The position numbers were made by a program, and so were the translations under genes. A model generated the notes under the pieces. The model was given only the letters and a program-made list of their open reading frames with translations, did no database searches and had not been told where the DNA came from. Positions 25,781-34,119 of a stretch of DNA of 64,000 bases are shown one piece after another. Origin of the DNA: CAISIP01 sp038326025 (lineage in GTDB: Bacteria > Pseudomonadota > Gammaproteobacteria > Burkholderiales > Burkholderiaceae_C); assembly GCA_038326025.1 (NCBI GenBank), contig JBBQJP010000016.1, positions 1 through 64,000 of the forward strand, in the 5' to 3' direction. How positions within the stretch are numbered: position 1 is the stretch's first letter; each line of letters opens with the position of its first letter.

Positions 25781-26644
25781 ATGGATTTCCCGACTTTCCT
25801 GATACAGCTACTCAACAGCGTGCAATACGGCCTGTTGCTGTTCATGCTGGCTGCCGGCCTTACGCTGATCTTCGGCATCATGGGCGTGGTAAATCTGGCG
25901 CACGGCAGCTTCTACATGCTCGGTGCCTACCTTGCCTACGCCATTGCCGGCCTGTCGGGAAGCCTGACGGTGGCGATCCTGGGCGGCACGGCGCTGGCGG
26001 TGCTTTTTGGCCTGGTGCTCGAACGCCTGCTGTTCCGATACTTCTACCAGCGCGATCACCTCGATCAGGTGCTGCTGACCTTCGGCCTGATCTACATTTT
26101 TGAAGAGATGCGTTCGCTGTTGTGGGGCGATGATGTGCATGGCGTCAAGATCCCCGAACTGCTGCGTTTCTCCATCCCGCTGACCGAGAACCTGTCCTAT
26201 CCGGTCTATCGGCTGTTCATTGCCGGGCTTTGTATTGCGCTGGCCATCGGCCTGTACCTGCTGATCAACAAGACGCGACTGGGCATGAAAATTCGCGCGG
26301 GCGCATTCAACCGGGACATGGCCGAAGCCCTGGGCGTGAACATCCGGCGCATTCATGCCGTGGTATTTGCGCTGGGCGTCGGGCTCGCCGCATTTGCCGG
26401 CATCATTGCCGCGCCCATCTCCAGCGTCTACCCGAACATGGGCTCGCAGGTGCTCATCATGTGTTTCGTTGTCGTCGTGATCGGCGGCATCGGTTCGGTT
26501 CGCGGCGCCCTGATCGCCGCGTTGCTGGTGGGCCTGGTCGACACCTTTGGCAAGGTACTGCTGCCCCAGGTCTCGGGCATGCTGGTCTACATGCTGATGG
26601 CCGCCGTGCTGCTGTGGAAACCCGAAGGGCTGTTCAAGTCATGA
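25781..26644 (+). CDS. livH: ABC transporter permease LivH-type
   Basis: A 287-residue inner-membrane permease with about eight helices and the LivH hallmarks GLLLFMLAAGLTLIFGIMGV and NLAHGSFYMLGAY, plus the cytoplasmic coupling region with EALGVNIRR. It forms the translocation path with LivM. The ATG at 25781 lies just after the terminator T-run. Its stop overlaps the LivM start by ATGA. Confidence 0.93.
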   Translation: MDFPTFLIQLLNSVQYGLLLFMLAAGLTLIFGIMGVVNLAHGSFYMLGAYLAYAIAGLSGSLTVAILGGTALAVLFGLVLERLLFRYFYQRDHLDQVLLTFGLIYIFEEMRSLLWGDDVHGVKIPELLRFSIPLTENLSYPVYRLFIAGLCIALAIGLYLLINKTRLGMKIRAGAFNRDMAEALGVNIRRIHAVVFALGVGLAAFAGIIAAPISSVYPNMGSQVLIMCFVVVVIGGIGSVRGALIAALLVGLVDTFGKVLLPQVSGMLVYMLMAAVLLWKPEGLFKS

Positions 26645-27663
26645 GTGCGCCGCGATCCAATCTCGAAGTCCTGCCGCGTGGCGTGCAAGTGGTGTTGTGG
26701 CTGGGCCTGCTGGCCTTGCTGGTCTTCCCTTTCGTTGGCACCGAGTTCTATACCCAGATGGTCACGCGCATGATGATCATGGCGATTTTTGCCATGAGCC
26801 TGGACCTGCTGCAGGGCGTGACCGGGCTGGTGTCGCTGGGCCATGCGGCGTATTTCGGCCTGGCCGGGTATGCGCTGGCCTTTCTGACGCCGCAGACCGA
26901 AACCATCAGCCTTTGGTGGAGTCTGCCGCTGTCGGTGCTGGCCTCGGGCGCCGCGGCACTGGTGATCGGTTTTTTTGTCGTGCGCACCCACGGCATCTAC
27001 TTCATCATGGTGACGATGGCATTCGCCCAGATGGTGTACTTCGTGTTTTTCGACAACCGTGCGCTGGGCGGCTCGGACGGCCTGTACATCTATTTCAAGC
27101 CCACGGCGCAGATCGCCGGCTTCACGCTGTTTGACCTCGACAACCGGGTCACGATGTACTACTTCACGCTGGCACTGGTGCTGCTGGTTTATGTGTTCCT
27201 GCGCCGCCTGCTGTGGAGTCCCTTCGGCCGTGCGCTGGCCGGCATCCGCGTCAATGAACACCGCATGCGCGCCATGGGTTTCGGCACTTTTGGCTACAAG
27301 CTCAGTGCCTTCACGCTGGCCGGCGCCCTGGCCGGCCTGGGCGGATTTTTGTGGGGGGTGCAGACCGAGTACATTAACCCGGAGCTGATGGGTTTTCACA
27401 CCAGTGCACACGCCATCATGATGGTGATCCTGGGCGGCATGGGCAATTTCGCCGGCGCTATCGTGGGTGCGTTCACGTTCGAATATGTTTTGCATGTGTT
27501 CAAGGACCTGCCCTATGTCGGTGAGGTGCACCTGGGCAAACACTGGCAATTGTGGATGGGTAGCTTCATCGTGCTGGTGGTGGCCTTTGCGCCGCGCGGC
27601 GTGCTGGGCATCGTGCAGGTTCTGACGGCGGGACGCGCCAAGGGAGCCAAGCCCGATGTCTGA
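26641..27663 (+). CDS. livM: ABC transporter permease LivM-type
   Basis: A 340-residue permease, partner of LivH. Typical features are SLDLLQGVTGLVSLGHAAYF, the GIYFIMVTMAFAQM segment and the coupling region RALAGIRVNEHRMRAMGF. The start at 26641 overlaps the LivH stop by four bases; the end overlaps the LivG start by eight. Confidence 0.93.
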   Translation: MSAPRSNLEVLPRGVQVVLWLGLLALLVFPFVGTEFYTQMVTRMMIMAIFAMSLDLLQGVTGLVSLGHAAYFGLAGYALAFLTPQTETISLWWSLPLSVLASGAAALVIGFFVVRTHGIYFIMVTMAFAQMVYFVFFDNRALGGSDGLYIYFKPTAQIAGFTLFDLDNRVTMYYFTLALVLLVYVFLRRLLWSPFGRALAGIRVNEHRMRAMGFGTFGYKLSAFTLAGALAGLGGFLWGVQTEYINPELMGFHTSAHAIMMVILGGMGNFAGAIVGAFTFEYVLHVFKDLPYVGEVHLGKHWQLWMGSFIVLVVAFAPRGVLGIVQVLTAGRAKGAKPDV

Positions 27664-28417
27664 CGTATTACTCAGCGCCAGGAAACTCACCAAGCGATTT
27701 GGCGGTCTCGCGGCTGTCGACGACGTGTCGATCGAGCTAAAGCGTGACCACATCCATGCGGTCATCGGCCCTAACGGTGCGGGCAAATCGACCCTGACCA
27801 ATCTGCTGTCGGGCGACCTGCCAGCGACTTCGGGCCGCGTCGTCATCGGTGGCCAGGACGTGACCGGCTGGACCCCGGAGAAAATCTCGCGTCAGGGACT
27901 GGGGCGCAGCTATCAAAAAACCAACATCTTCCTGCCCTTCAGCGTCTGGGACAACGTATTCCTGGCCGCCCAATCACGCGACCCACAGCAACCATGGAAT
28001 CCGTTGCGCTGGCTACGCAGCGCGGCCAGTTCCGCCGGCGCCCGCCAACGCTGCAGCGCAGCGATCGAACTGGCCGGCCTGCAGAATCGCCGCGACGCCA
28101 TCGCCGCCACCATCAGCCACGGCGAACAACGCCAGCTCGAGATCGCGATGACGCTGGCCACCGAGCCACGCGTCCTTCTGCTGGACGAGCCGCTGGCCGG
28201 CATGGGGACCAGCGAAGCGGAGAACATGGTCGCCTTGCTGCTGCGTATCAAGCCGGAGCACGCCATCTTGCTGGTCGAACACGACATGGATGCGGTGTTC
28301 ACGCTGGCGGACGTGCTAACCGTGATGGTCAATGGCCAGGTCATTGCCACCGGCACGCCGGCGCAGATCCGGGCTGACGCGAATGTGCAGGCCGCCTACC
28401 TGGGCGAGGAGCACTGA
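27656..28417 (+). CDS. livG: ABC transporter ATPase LivG-type
   Basis: A 253-residue ATPase with Walker A GPNGAGKST, the signature ISHGEQRQLEIAM, Walker B LLLDEPLAGM, and the switch histidine in LVEHDMD. It powers uptake together with LivF. It lies in the tightly packed importer operon, overlapping LivM by eight bases and three bases before LivF. Confidence 0.94.
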   Translation: MSDVLLSARKLTKRFGGLAAVDDVSIELKRDHIHAVIGPNGAGKSTLTNLLSGDLPATSGRVVIGGQDVTGWTPEKISRQGLGRSYQKTNIFLPFSVWDNVFLAAQSRDPQQPWNPLRWLRSAASSAGARQRCSAAIELAGLQNRRDAIAATISHGEQRQLEIAMTLATEPRVLLLDEPLAGMGTSEAENMVALLLRIKPEHAILLVEHDMDAVFTLADVLTVMVNGQVIATGTPAQIRADANVQAAYLGEEH

Positions 28418-28420
28418 GCC

Positions 28421-29158
28421 ATGTCCGACGTATTGATAGAAGCGCGAGGCCTGAACAGCTATTACGGCGCCAGCCACATCCTGCGCGACATTGACTTCAC
28501 CGTGGCCAGTGGCGAGACCATCGGCCTGATGGGACGCAACGGCATGGGCAAGAGCACCTTGCTGAAAAGCATCATGGGTCTGGTCAAGCCACGCGCCGGC
28601 ACGGTGTTTGTGATGGGCCGTGACATGACCGGCGGTGCGCCCTACGAGATTGCCAAAATGGGCGTCGCCTATGTGCCGGAAGGCCGCGGCATCTTCGGCA
28701 ACCTCAGCGTGGTCGAAAACCTGCAGATGGCGGCCCGCGCGGGCGACACCGATGCGTCGCGCGCACGCGCCAAGGCGGGACATGACTGGCACTACGACCG
28801 GGTGCTCGACACCTTCCCGCGCCTGAAGGAGCGGCTGCGCCATGGCGGCCAGCAACTCAGCGGCGGTGAACAGCAGATGCTGACCATCGGCCGGGCACTG
28901 ATGACCAACCCCGACGTGCTGATTCTGGACGAAGCCACCGAAGGCCTGGCGCCGTTGATTGCGCGCGAAATCTGGCGCATCTGCGCGCTGATCCGCGACA
29001 GCGGCATCAGCAGCGTCATCGTCGACAAGAACTGGAAACACGTCACGCAGATCACCGATCGCAACGTCATCCTGGTCAAGGGAGAGGTCGTGTTCGCAGG
29101 CAGCTCGCAGGAGTTGACCTCACAGCCGGAACTGCTCGATAAATATCTGGGAGTGTGA
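28421..29158 (+). CDS. livF: ABC transporter ATPase LivF-type
   Basis: A 245-residue ATPase with Walker A GRNGMGKST, signature LSGGEQQMLTIGRAL and Walker B LILDEATEGLAP. The last has Ala where many LivF proteins have Pro, a known variation. Where most ABC ATPases have the switch histidine it shows VDKNWKH, also seen in this subfamily. It is the last gene of the importer operon. Confidence 0.93.
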   Translation: MSDVLIEARGLNSYYGASHILRDIDFTVASGETIGLMGRNGMGKSTLLKSIMGLVKPRAGTVFVMGRDMTGGAPYEIAKMGVAYVPEGRGIFGNLSVVENLQMAARAGDTDASRARAKAGHDWHYDRVLDTFPRLKERLRHGGQQLSGGEQQMLTIGRALMTNPDVLILDEATEGLAPLIAREIWRICALIRDSGISSVIVDKNWKHVTQITDRNVILVKGEVVFAGSSQELTSQPELLDKYLGV

Positions 29159-29332
29159 CCCCACCCCGCCCTGCGACAGTTGCCACCGTGGCGCGGCGTG
29201 GCAGCTGACTTGCACGCCACTGCAATCAATCCGTAAGAAGTCCGGTTCCGCGACGACCCAGTGGCCGGGCGCATCACCGCGAGGTCTGCGCTCCCATTGC
29301 CTCAATCCCTATCGCACTTTGGAGACACCACA

Positions 29333-29611
29333 ATGAACCGATTTCACACTACCCTGCTGGCCATTGCCCTGGCCGGTGCCGCCGGCAGCGGATTTGCCCA
29401 AGACACCATGAAGAAAGACGAGATGGCCAAGGACGGGATGAAGAAGGACGGCATGACAAAGGATCCGATGAAAGAGCCGGCCATGAAGAAAGACAAGGCC
29501 ATGATGGCCAAGGACGGCATGAAAAAGGCCTCGAAAAAGAAGACGGACGCCATGGCGAAAGACACGATGACGAAAGACGCCATGGCCAAGGAAGAACCCA
29601 AGAAACCTTGA
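29333..29611 (+). CDS. Pentapeptide MXKDX-repeat secreted protein
   Basis: A 92-residue protein. A signal peptide (about residues 1-23, ending SGFAQ) is followed almost entirely by five-residue units of the form M-x-K-D-x, such as MKKDE, MAKDG, MTKDP and MAKDT, around a dozen in all. This matches the known MXKDX repeat family of proteobacteria. The mature protein is highly charged, Met- and Lys-rich and probably disordered; metal binding by Met has been suggested for similar sequences but is not shown here. It is convergent with the sirtuin gene, three bases apart. Confidence 0.88.
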   Translation: MNRFHTTLLAIALAGAAGSGFAQDTMKKDEMAKDGMKKDGMTKDPMKEPAMKKDKAMMAKDGMKKASKKKTDAMAKDTMTKDAMAKEEPKKP

Positions 29612-29614
29612 CGA

Positions 29615-30454
29615 TCAGGCGGACCGGAGCGCGGGCGGTAAAGCGCTCGCCAGCGCCTGCAATGTGCAGCCCACTTCGAGTTCCAGCTTGAGCGCAAGCA
29701 GCGGGTCGGCGCGCGTTCGGCCCATGTTGACCGCCGCCACCGGCTTGCCGGCGGCCACCGCATCCTCGACAAAACGAAAACCCGAATAGACCATCAGCGA
29801 CGAGCCGACCACCAGCACCGCGTCGGATGCGGCCAACGCGCTGCGCACATCGGCCACACGGTCGCGCGGCACGTTCTCGCCGAAGAACACCACATCGGGC
29901 TTGAGCATGCCGCCACACGCACTGCACGCCGGCACATCAAATTGCGCAAAATCCAACCCTTCGAGGTCGGCGTCGCCATCGGGTGCACTCAAAGCGTCGA
30001 GCGTGGCCCAAGACGGATTGCGACAAAGCAGGTCATCCTGCAGGACACGCCGGGCCGTGCGCTGGCCACAACCCAGGCAACACACGGTATCGATCCTTCC
30101 ATGCAGGTCGATCACCCGGCTGCTGCCCGCCTGGTGGTGCAGCCCATCAACGTTTTGTGTCACCAGCAGCCGCACATGCCCCAGCGATTCAAGTTGTGCC
30201 AGCGCGTGGTGTGCCGAGGTCGGCCGCGCGTGGGCCATGGTGCGCCAGCCCACCATGCTGCGCGCCCAATAACGCCGACGCGCCACGTCATCGGCCACAA
30301 ACAGCTGGAAACGCATTGGCGCGCTGCGCTTCCACGCTCCGTCGGCATCCCGGTAGTCGGGAATGCCCGCCTGGGTGCTGCAGCCCGCGCCGGTCAACAC
30401 CAGCAGCCGGGGATGGCGTCGGACAAACTCGACCAGCGGCGTGATTTCAAACAT
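29615..30454 (-). CDS. Sir2-family NAD-dependent protein deacylase
   Basis: A 279-residue sirtuin. The NAD-binding GAGCSTQAGIPDYR, the TQNVDGLH motif, the catalytic histidine in DLHGRID and two zinc CxxC pairs (CLGC and CSAC) are all present. It removes acyl groups from lysines in the cytoplasm. The ATG at 30454 gives the usual family start; longer in-frame extensions run into the divergent PBP gene. Confidence 0.93.
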   Translation of the reverse strand: MFEITPLVEFVRRHPRLLVLTGAGCSTQAGIPDYRDADGAWKRSAPMRFQLFVADDVARRRYWARSMVGWRTMAHARPTSAHHALAQLESLGHVRLLVTQNVDGLHHQAGSSRVIDLHGRIDTVCCLGCGQRTARRVLQDDLLCRNPSWATLDALSAPDGDADLEGLDFAQFDVPACSACGGMLKPDVVFFGENVPRDRVADVRSALAASDAVLVVGSSLMVYSGFRFVEDAVAAGKPVAAVNMGRTRADPLLALKLELEVGCTLQALASALPPALRSA

Positions 30455-30565
30455 GGCCTCATTCTCCCGCGCCCGGGCCACGCACGCGTGTCCGGGGATA
30501 TTTCGGCCGCATGACAAACCAATAACGCGCCGCGCCAGCCTCACCACACTGCGTACACTGCGCGC

Positions 30566-32641
30566 ATGTACCCAGCCCTGCAAAAGGTTTATGCGACGGC
30601 CACCGATTGGTCGCGCCGCGCCATGGCGGCCATGCGCCGCCATCCCTGGCGCGTCGTGCTGGCGCCGCCAGCACTAGTTCTGCTGTATGTGCTGGTACTG
30701 ATTCCGTTCACACCAGGCATCGGTGACCTGCGCAAGGCCAAGGTCGGCTTGCCGACGGTATTGCTCGCCAGTGACGGCAGCCAGCTGGCCGAATACAAGC
30801 AACTCAACCGGCAATGGGTGCCACTGGACAAGATCGCGTCGAGCGCCGTCAATGCACTGATTGCGATCGAAGACCACCGCTTTTTTCAACACCATGGCAT
30901 CGACTTTCGCCGTACCGTTGGCGCCCTGCTCAATACCTTGCAGGGGGACCTGCAGGGCGGCTCGACGATCACGCAGCAGCTTGCGCGCAACCTGTATCCG
31001 GACGAGATCGGCCGGGCCACCAGCATCACACGCAAGGTCAAGGAAGCCATTACCGCGCTGAAGATCGAGGCGGTGTACACCAAGACCGAAATTCTGGAGA
31101 CCTACCTCAACACCGTTCCCTTCCTGTACAACGCCTTCGGCATCGAGATGGCGGCACGCACCTACTTCGACAAGTCGGCGCACGAGCTCGATGTGCTTGA
31201 GAGTGCCACGCTGATCGGCATGCTCAAGGGCACGAGTTACTACAACCCGGTGCAAAACCCCGAGCGGGCGCGCGAGCGCCGCAATCTGGTGCTGCAGCAG
31301 ATGGCCAAGGACGGCACTCTGGATCCGGCCCAGTTGCAGAAGTTATCGCGCCAGCCGCTGGCGCTGGACTTTGAACGCCAGGTCACGCCACCTGGACAGG
31401 CAGCCCACGTCGCGCAACAGGTGCGCAAATGGCTGGTGGCCTGGGCCGACGATAACGGCTACAACATCCATGTCGACGGCCTGCGTGTTGTCACCACGCT
31501 TGACGCCGGCATCCAGAAGGCCGCCAACGTGGCAGTAGAGCGCCAGCTTGCACAGTTACAGCGCCTGGCCGACAGCCGCGTTCCGCGCGGCAACGAACGC
31601 CCTGCGCTGCAAGCCGGTTTTCTGGCGCTGGACCCGCGCGACGGCGCCGTACGCGCCTGGGTCGGCAGCCGCGATTTCAGCACCGAACAGTTCGACCATG
31701 TGAGCCAGGCGCGGCGCCAGCCCGGCTCGACCTTCAAGCCCTTCGTCTACGGCGCGGCCTTCATGCAGGGTTTCAGTCCGCAGGACAGCTTGATCGATCA
31801 GGTGGTGGAGATCCGTACCAAAGGCAGCAGTGAAGTCTGGGCGCCGCGCGACGAGTCGCCCGCCAGCGGGCGAGCCATGAGCCTGGCCGATGGGCTGGCG
31901 TTTTCAAGGAACACCATCACCGCACAGCTGATGGACAAGGTCGGCGCGAAAAGTGTGGCACGGCTCGCGCAGTCGCTGGGCGTGCGCCAGAGCAAGCTGG
32001 AGCTGGTGCCGTCACTGGCACTGGGCACCAGCCCGGTGAGTCTGCAGGAAATGGTGACCGCCTATGGCAGCATCGCCAATGGCGGCAACTACTTTGCGCC
32101 GATGCTGGTGCAGCGCGTGGAAGACCGCGACGGCAAGCTGCTGGAGCAATTCGCGCCCAATCGCCTGCCCGATCGCGCCATGCCGTACAAGGACACGTTG
32201 ACGCTGGTCAACGCCATGCGCGGCGTGATCGACTATGGCACCGGCAACGCCATCCGCACACGTTACGGTATCCGCATCGATGTGGCCGGCAAGACCGGCA
32301 CCACCCAGGAGAACACCGACGGCTGGTTCATCATGATGCATCCGCAACTGGTGGCCGGAAGCCGCGTCGGTTTCAACGACAACAGCGTCACGATGGGAAG
32401 CTGGGGTCAGGGAGCGCGCAGCGCCCTGCCCATGGTCGGCGAGGTGTTTCAGCAGGCGATCCGCAGCAAGGCGATCGATGCCCGTGCCGAGTTCGACATA
32501 CCGCGTCCGAAACCCCGCGCGCCCAGCCCACCCGAAGAACCTTCGGGGACCGACAACCCGCTGCTGGAGTTTGCCCGGCGTGCGCTGCAGGACCTGGCCA
32601 CTGACGTATTTGAACGTATTCAACGCGAAATGGAGCGGTGA
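30566..32641 (+). CDS. Class A penicillin-binding protein (transglycosylase/transpeptidase)
   Basis: A 691-residue bifunctional cell-wall synthase. A membrane anchor (about residues 28-48) is followed by a GT51 glycosyltransferase domain with catalytic Glu102 in IEDHRFFQHHG and the GGSTITQQLARN motif. The transpeptidase domain has the SxxK serine in PGSTFKPF near residue 388, an SRN motif and the KTGT motif near residue 574. It polymerises and crosslinks peptidoglycan in the periplasm. The C-terminus is Pro-rich. It is shorter than PBP1a and lacks the OB-like insertion. Confidence 0.93.
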   Translation: MYPALQKVYATATDWSRRAMAAMRRHPWRVVLAPPALVLLYVLVLIPFTPGIGDLRKAKVGLPTVLLASDGSQLAEYKQLNRQWVPLDKIASSAVNALIAIEDHRFFQHHGIDFRRTVGALLNTLQGDLQGGSTITQQLARNLYPDEIGRATSITRKVKEAITALKIEAVYTKTEILETYLNTVPFLYNAFGIEMAARTYFDKSAHELDVLESATLIGMLKGTSYYNPVQNPERARERRNLVLQQMAKDGTLDPAQLQKLSRQPLALDFERQVTPPGQAAHVAQQVRKWLVAWADDNGYNIHVDGLRVVTTLDAGIQKAANVAVERQLAQLQRLADSRVPRGNERPALQAGFLALDPRDGAVRAWVGSRDFSTEQFDHVSQARRQPGSTFKPFVYGAAFMQGFSPQDSLIDQVVEIRTKGSSEVWAPRDESPASGRAMSLADGLAFSRNTITAQLMDKVGAKSVARLAQSLGVRQSKLELVPSLALGTSPVSLQEMVTAYGSIANGGNYFAPMLVQRVEDRDGKLLEQFAPNRLPDRAMPYKDTLTLVNAMRGVIDYGTGNAIRTRYGIRIDVAGKTGTTQENTDGWFIMMHPQLVAGSRVGFNDNSVTMGSWGQGARSALPMVGEVFQQAIRSKAIDARAEFDIPRPKPRAPSPPEEPSGTDNPLLEFARRALQDLATDVFERIQREMER

Positions 32642-32715
32642 GCGCGCGCGGAACAAGCCTGCGCCAACCACTGCAACTCAAACTGCGTATCACCGCCCGG
32701 CGATTTGCAGCGCTG

Positions 32716-34110
32716 TCAATGCGGCCCGCGCAACCCCGCCCCTTCCTGGGGATCGAGACGCCGGAAAGAGAACAGCGAGATCCAGCACAGAAGCCCCACG
32801 ACAACGAACGCCGGCGAAAAGTCGCCGGCCTGAAGATGGGTACCGTCACCCCCGTGCCACCAGGAGGCGGCCGTCACCAGCGCCGCACCGAGCACCACAC
32901 CCACGCTAAGGGAGAGTTGCTGCACCATGGATGACAGGGCTGTCGCATGTCCCATGTGACGCCGGGGAATCTCCGAAAAGCCCAGGGTGCCCAGCGCGAC
33001 CATGCACATTGAATTGACCAGGCCGCCAAGCATCATCGTCAGGAACATCAGCACATGCGGCGTGGTTGGCCGGAAAAGCCCATAACTCATGTACAGCAAT
33101 CCGCCCAGCACGGTTGCCGACAACAGCAGATTGCGAAAACCGAAACGCTGGATCACAGGTTTCATGACGGCGCGCGTGGCCAGCGCGCCAATAGCCGTCG
33201 CCACCGTCAGCGATCCGGAGACCAAGGGGCTCAATCCGAAACCGAGTTGCAGCATCAGCGGCAGCATGAATGGCGCAGCGCCGATGGCCAGTCGCAAGGT
33301 AGTGGCTCCCACCACATTAGTGCGAAAGGTCCGAAAACGCAGGATGCTCAGATCGATCAGCGGCTCTGCACGGCTGCGACTGCGCCAATAGTACAAACCC
33401 AGCGCGCCAACACCCACCAGCGCCAGAAGCCCGGAAACCGATACCGGCACCAGATCCTTGCCCAACGTCTCCACGCCACCGAGCAAGGCACTCAGGCCGA
33501 CGCCCAGAAGCACGAACCCCAGCAGATCAAAACGGGGCGCCGGTGTCGCCTCGCGCTGGTCATCCACGAAGGCTATCGCCAGCAGCAACGCGATGATGCC
33601 GAACGGGATATTGACCAGAAAAATCCAGCGCCAGGAAGTCATCGTCACCACCACACCGCCGAACAACGGGCCCATCATGCGACCGATCACCGGCGGAACC
33701 GTGAACCACACCATGGCCGACACCATTTGCGCCGGCGCCACCGATCGCAACAGGATCAGACGCCCGACCGGAACCATCATCGCGCCGCCCAGTCCTTGCA
33801 ATACCCGAAACAGCACCAGTTCCGACAGCGAGGTGGCCGCCCCGCACAACGCCGAACCCAGCGAAAACAGCACGATCGCCATGCAAAATACGCGCTTGGT
33901 ACCAAAGCGTTCGGCGAGCCAGGCACTAAGCGGAAGAAACACCGCCAGGCTCAGCAGATACGACGTGATGGCCAGATTCAGGTGCAGTGCCGGAACCTGC
34001 AGCGCGTCGGCAACACTCGGCAACGCCGTCGCCAACGCCGAGCTGTCGAGGTTTTGCAGGAACAGTGGACTGGCCACGATGACCGGAACCAGTCGTTCGC
34101 GATTCACCAT
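32716..34110 (-). CDS. MFS drug/proton antiporter, DHA2 (EmrB/QacA-like) family
   Basis: A 464-residue exporter with 12 to 14 membrane helices. The family motifs are visible: LDSSALATALPSVADAL in helix 1, the loop AERFGTKRVF, and LFRVLQGLGGAMMVPVGRL. It probably exports hydrophobic compounds using the proton gradient. No membrane-fusion protein or regulator gene is next to it. It is convergent with the PBP gene and nine bases downstream of the MscS gene. Confidence 0.9.
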   Translation of the reverse strand: MVNRERLVPVIVASPLFLQNLDSSALATALPSVADALQVPALHLNLAITSYLLSLAVFLPLSAWLAERFGTKRVFCMAIVLFSLGSALCGAATSLSELVLFRVLQGLGGAMMVPVGRLILLRSVAPAQMVSAMVWFTVPPVIGRMMGPLFGGVVVTMTSWRWIFLVNIPFGIIALLLAIAFVDDQREATPAPRFDLLGFVLLGVGLSALLGGVETLGKDLVPVSVSGLLALVGVGALGLYYWRSRSRAEPLIDLSILRFRTFRTNVVGATTLRLAIGAAPFMLPLMLQLGFGLSPLVSGSLTVATAIGALATRAVMKPVIQRFGFRNLLLSATVLGGLLYMSYGLFRPTTPHVLMFLTMMLGGLVNSMCMVALGTLGFSEIPRRHMGHATALSSMVQQLSLSVGVVLGAALVTAASWWHGGDGTHLQAGDFSPAFVVVGLLCWISLFSFRRLDPQEGAGLRGPH

Positions 34111-34119
34111 GCCGGCATC

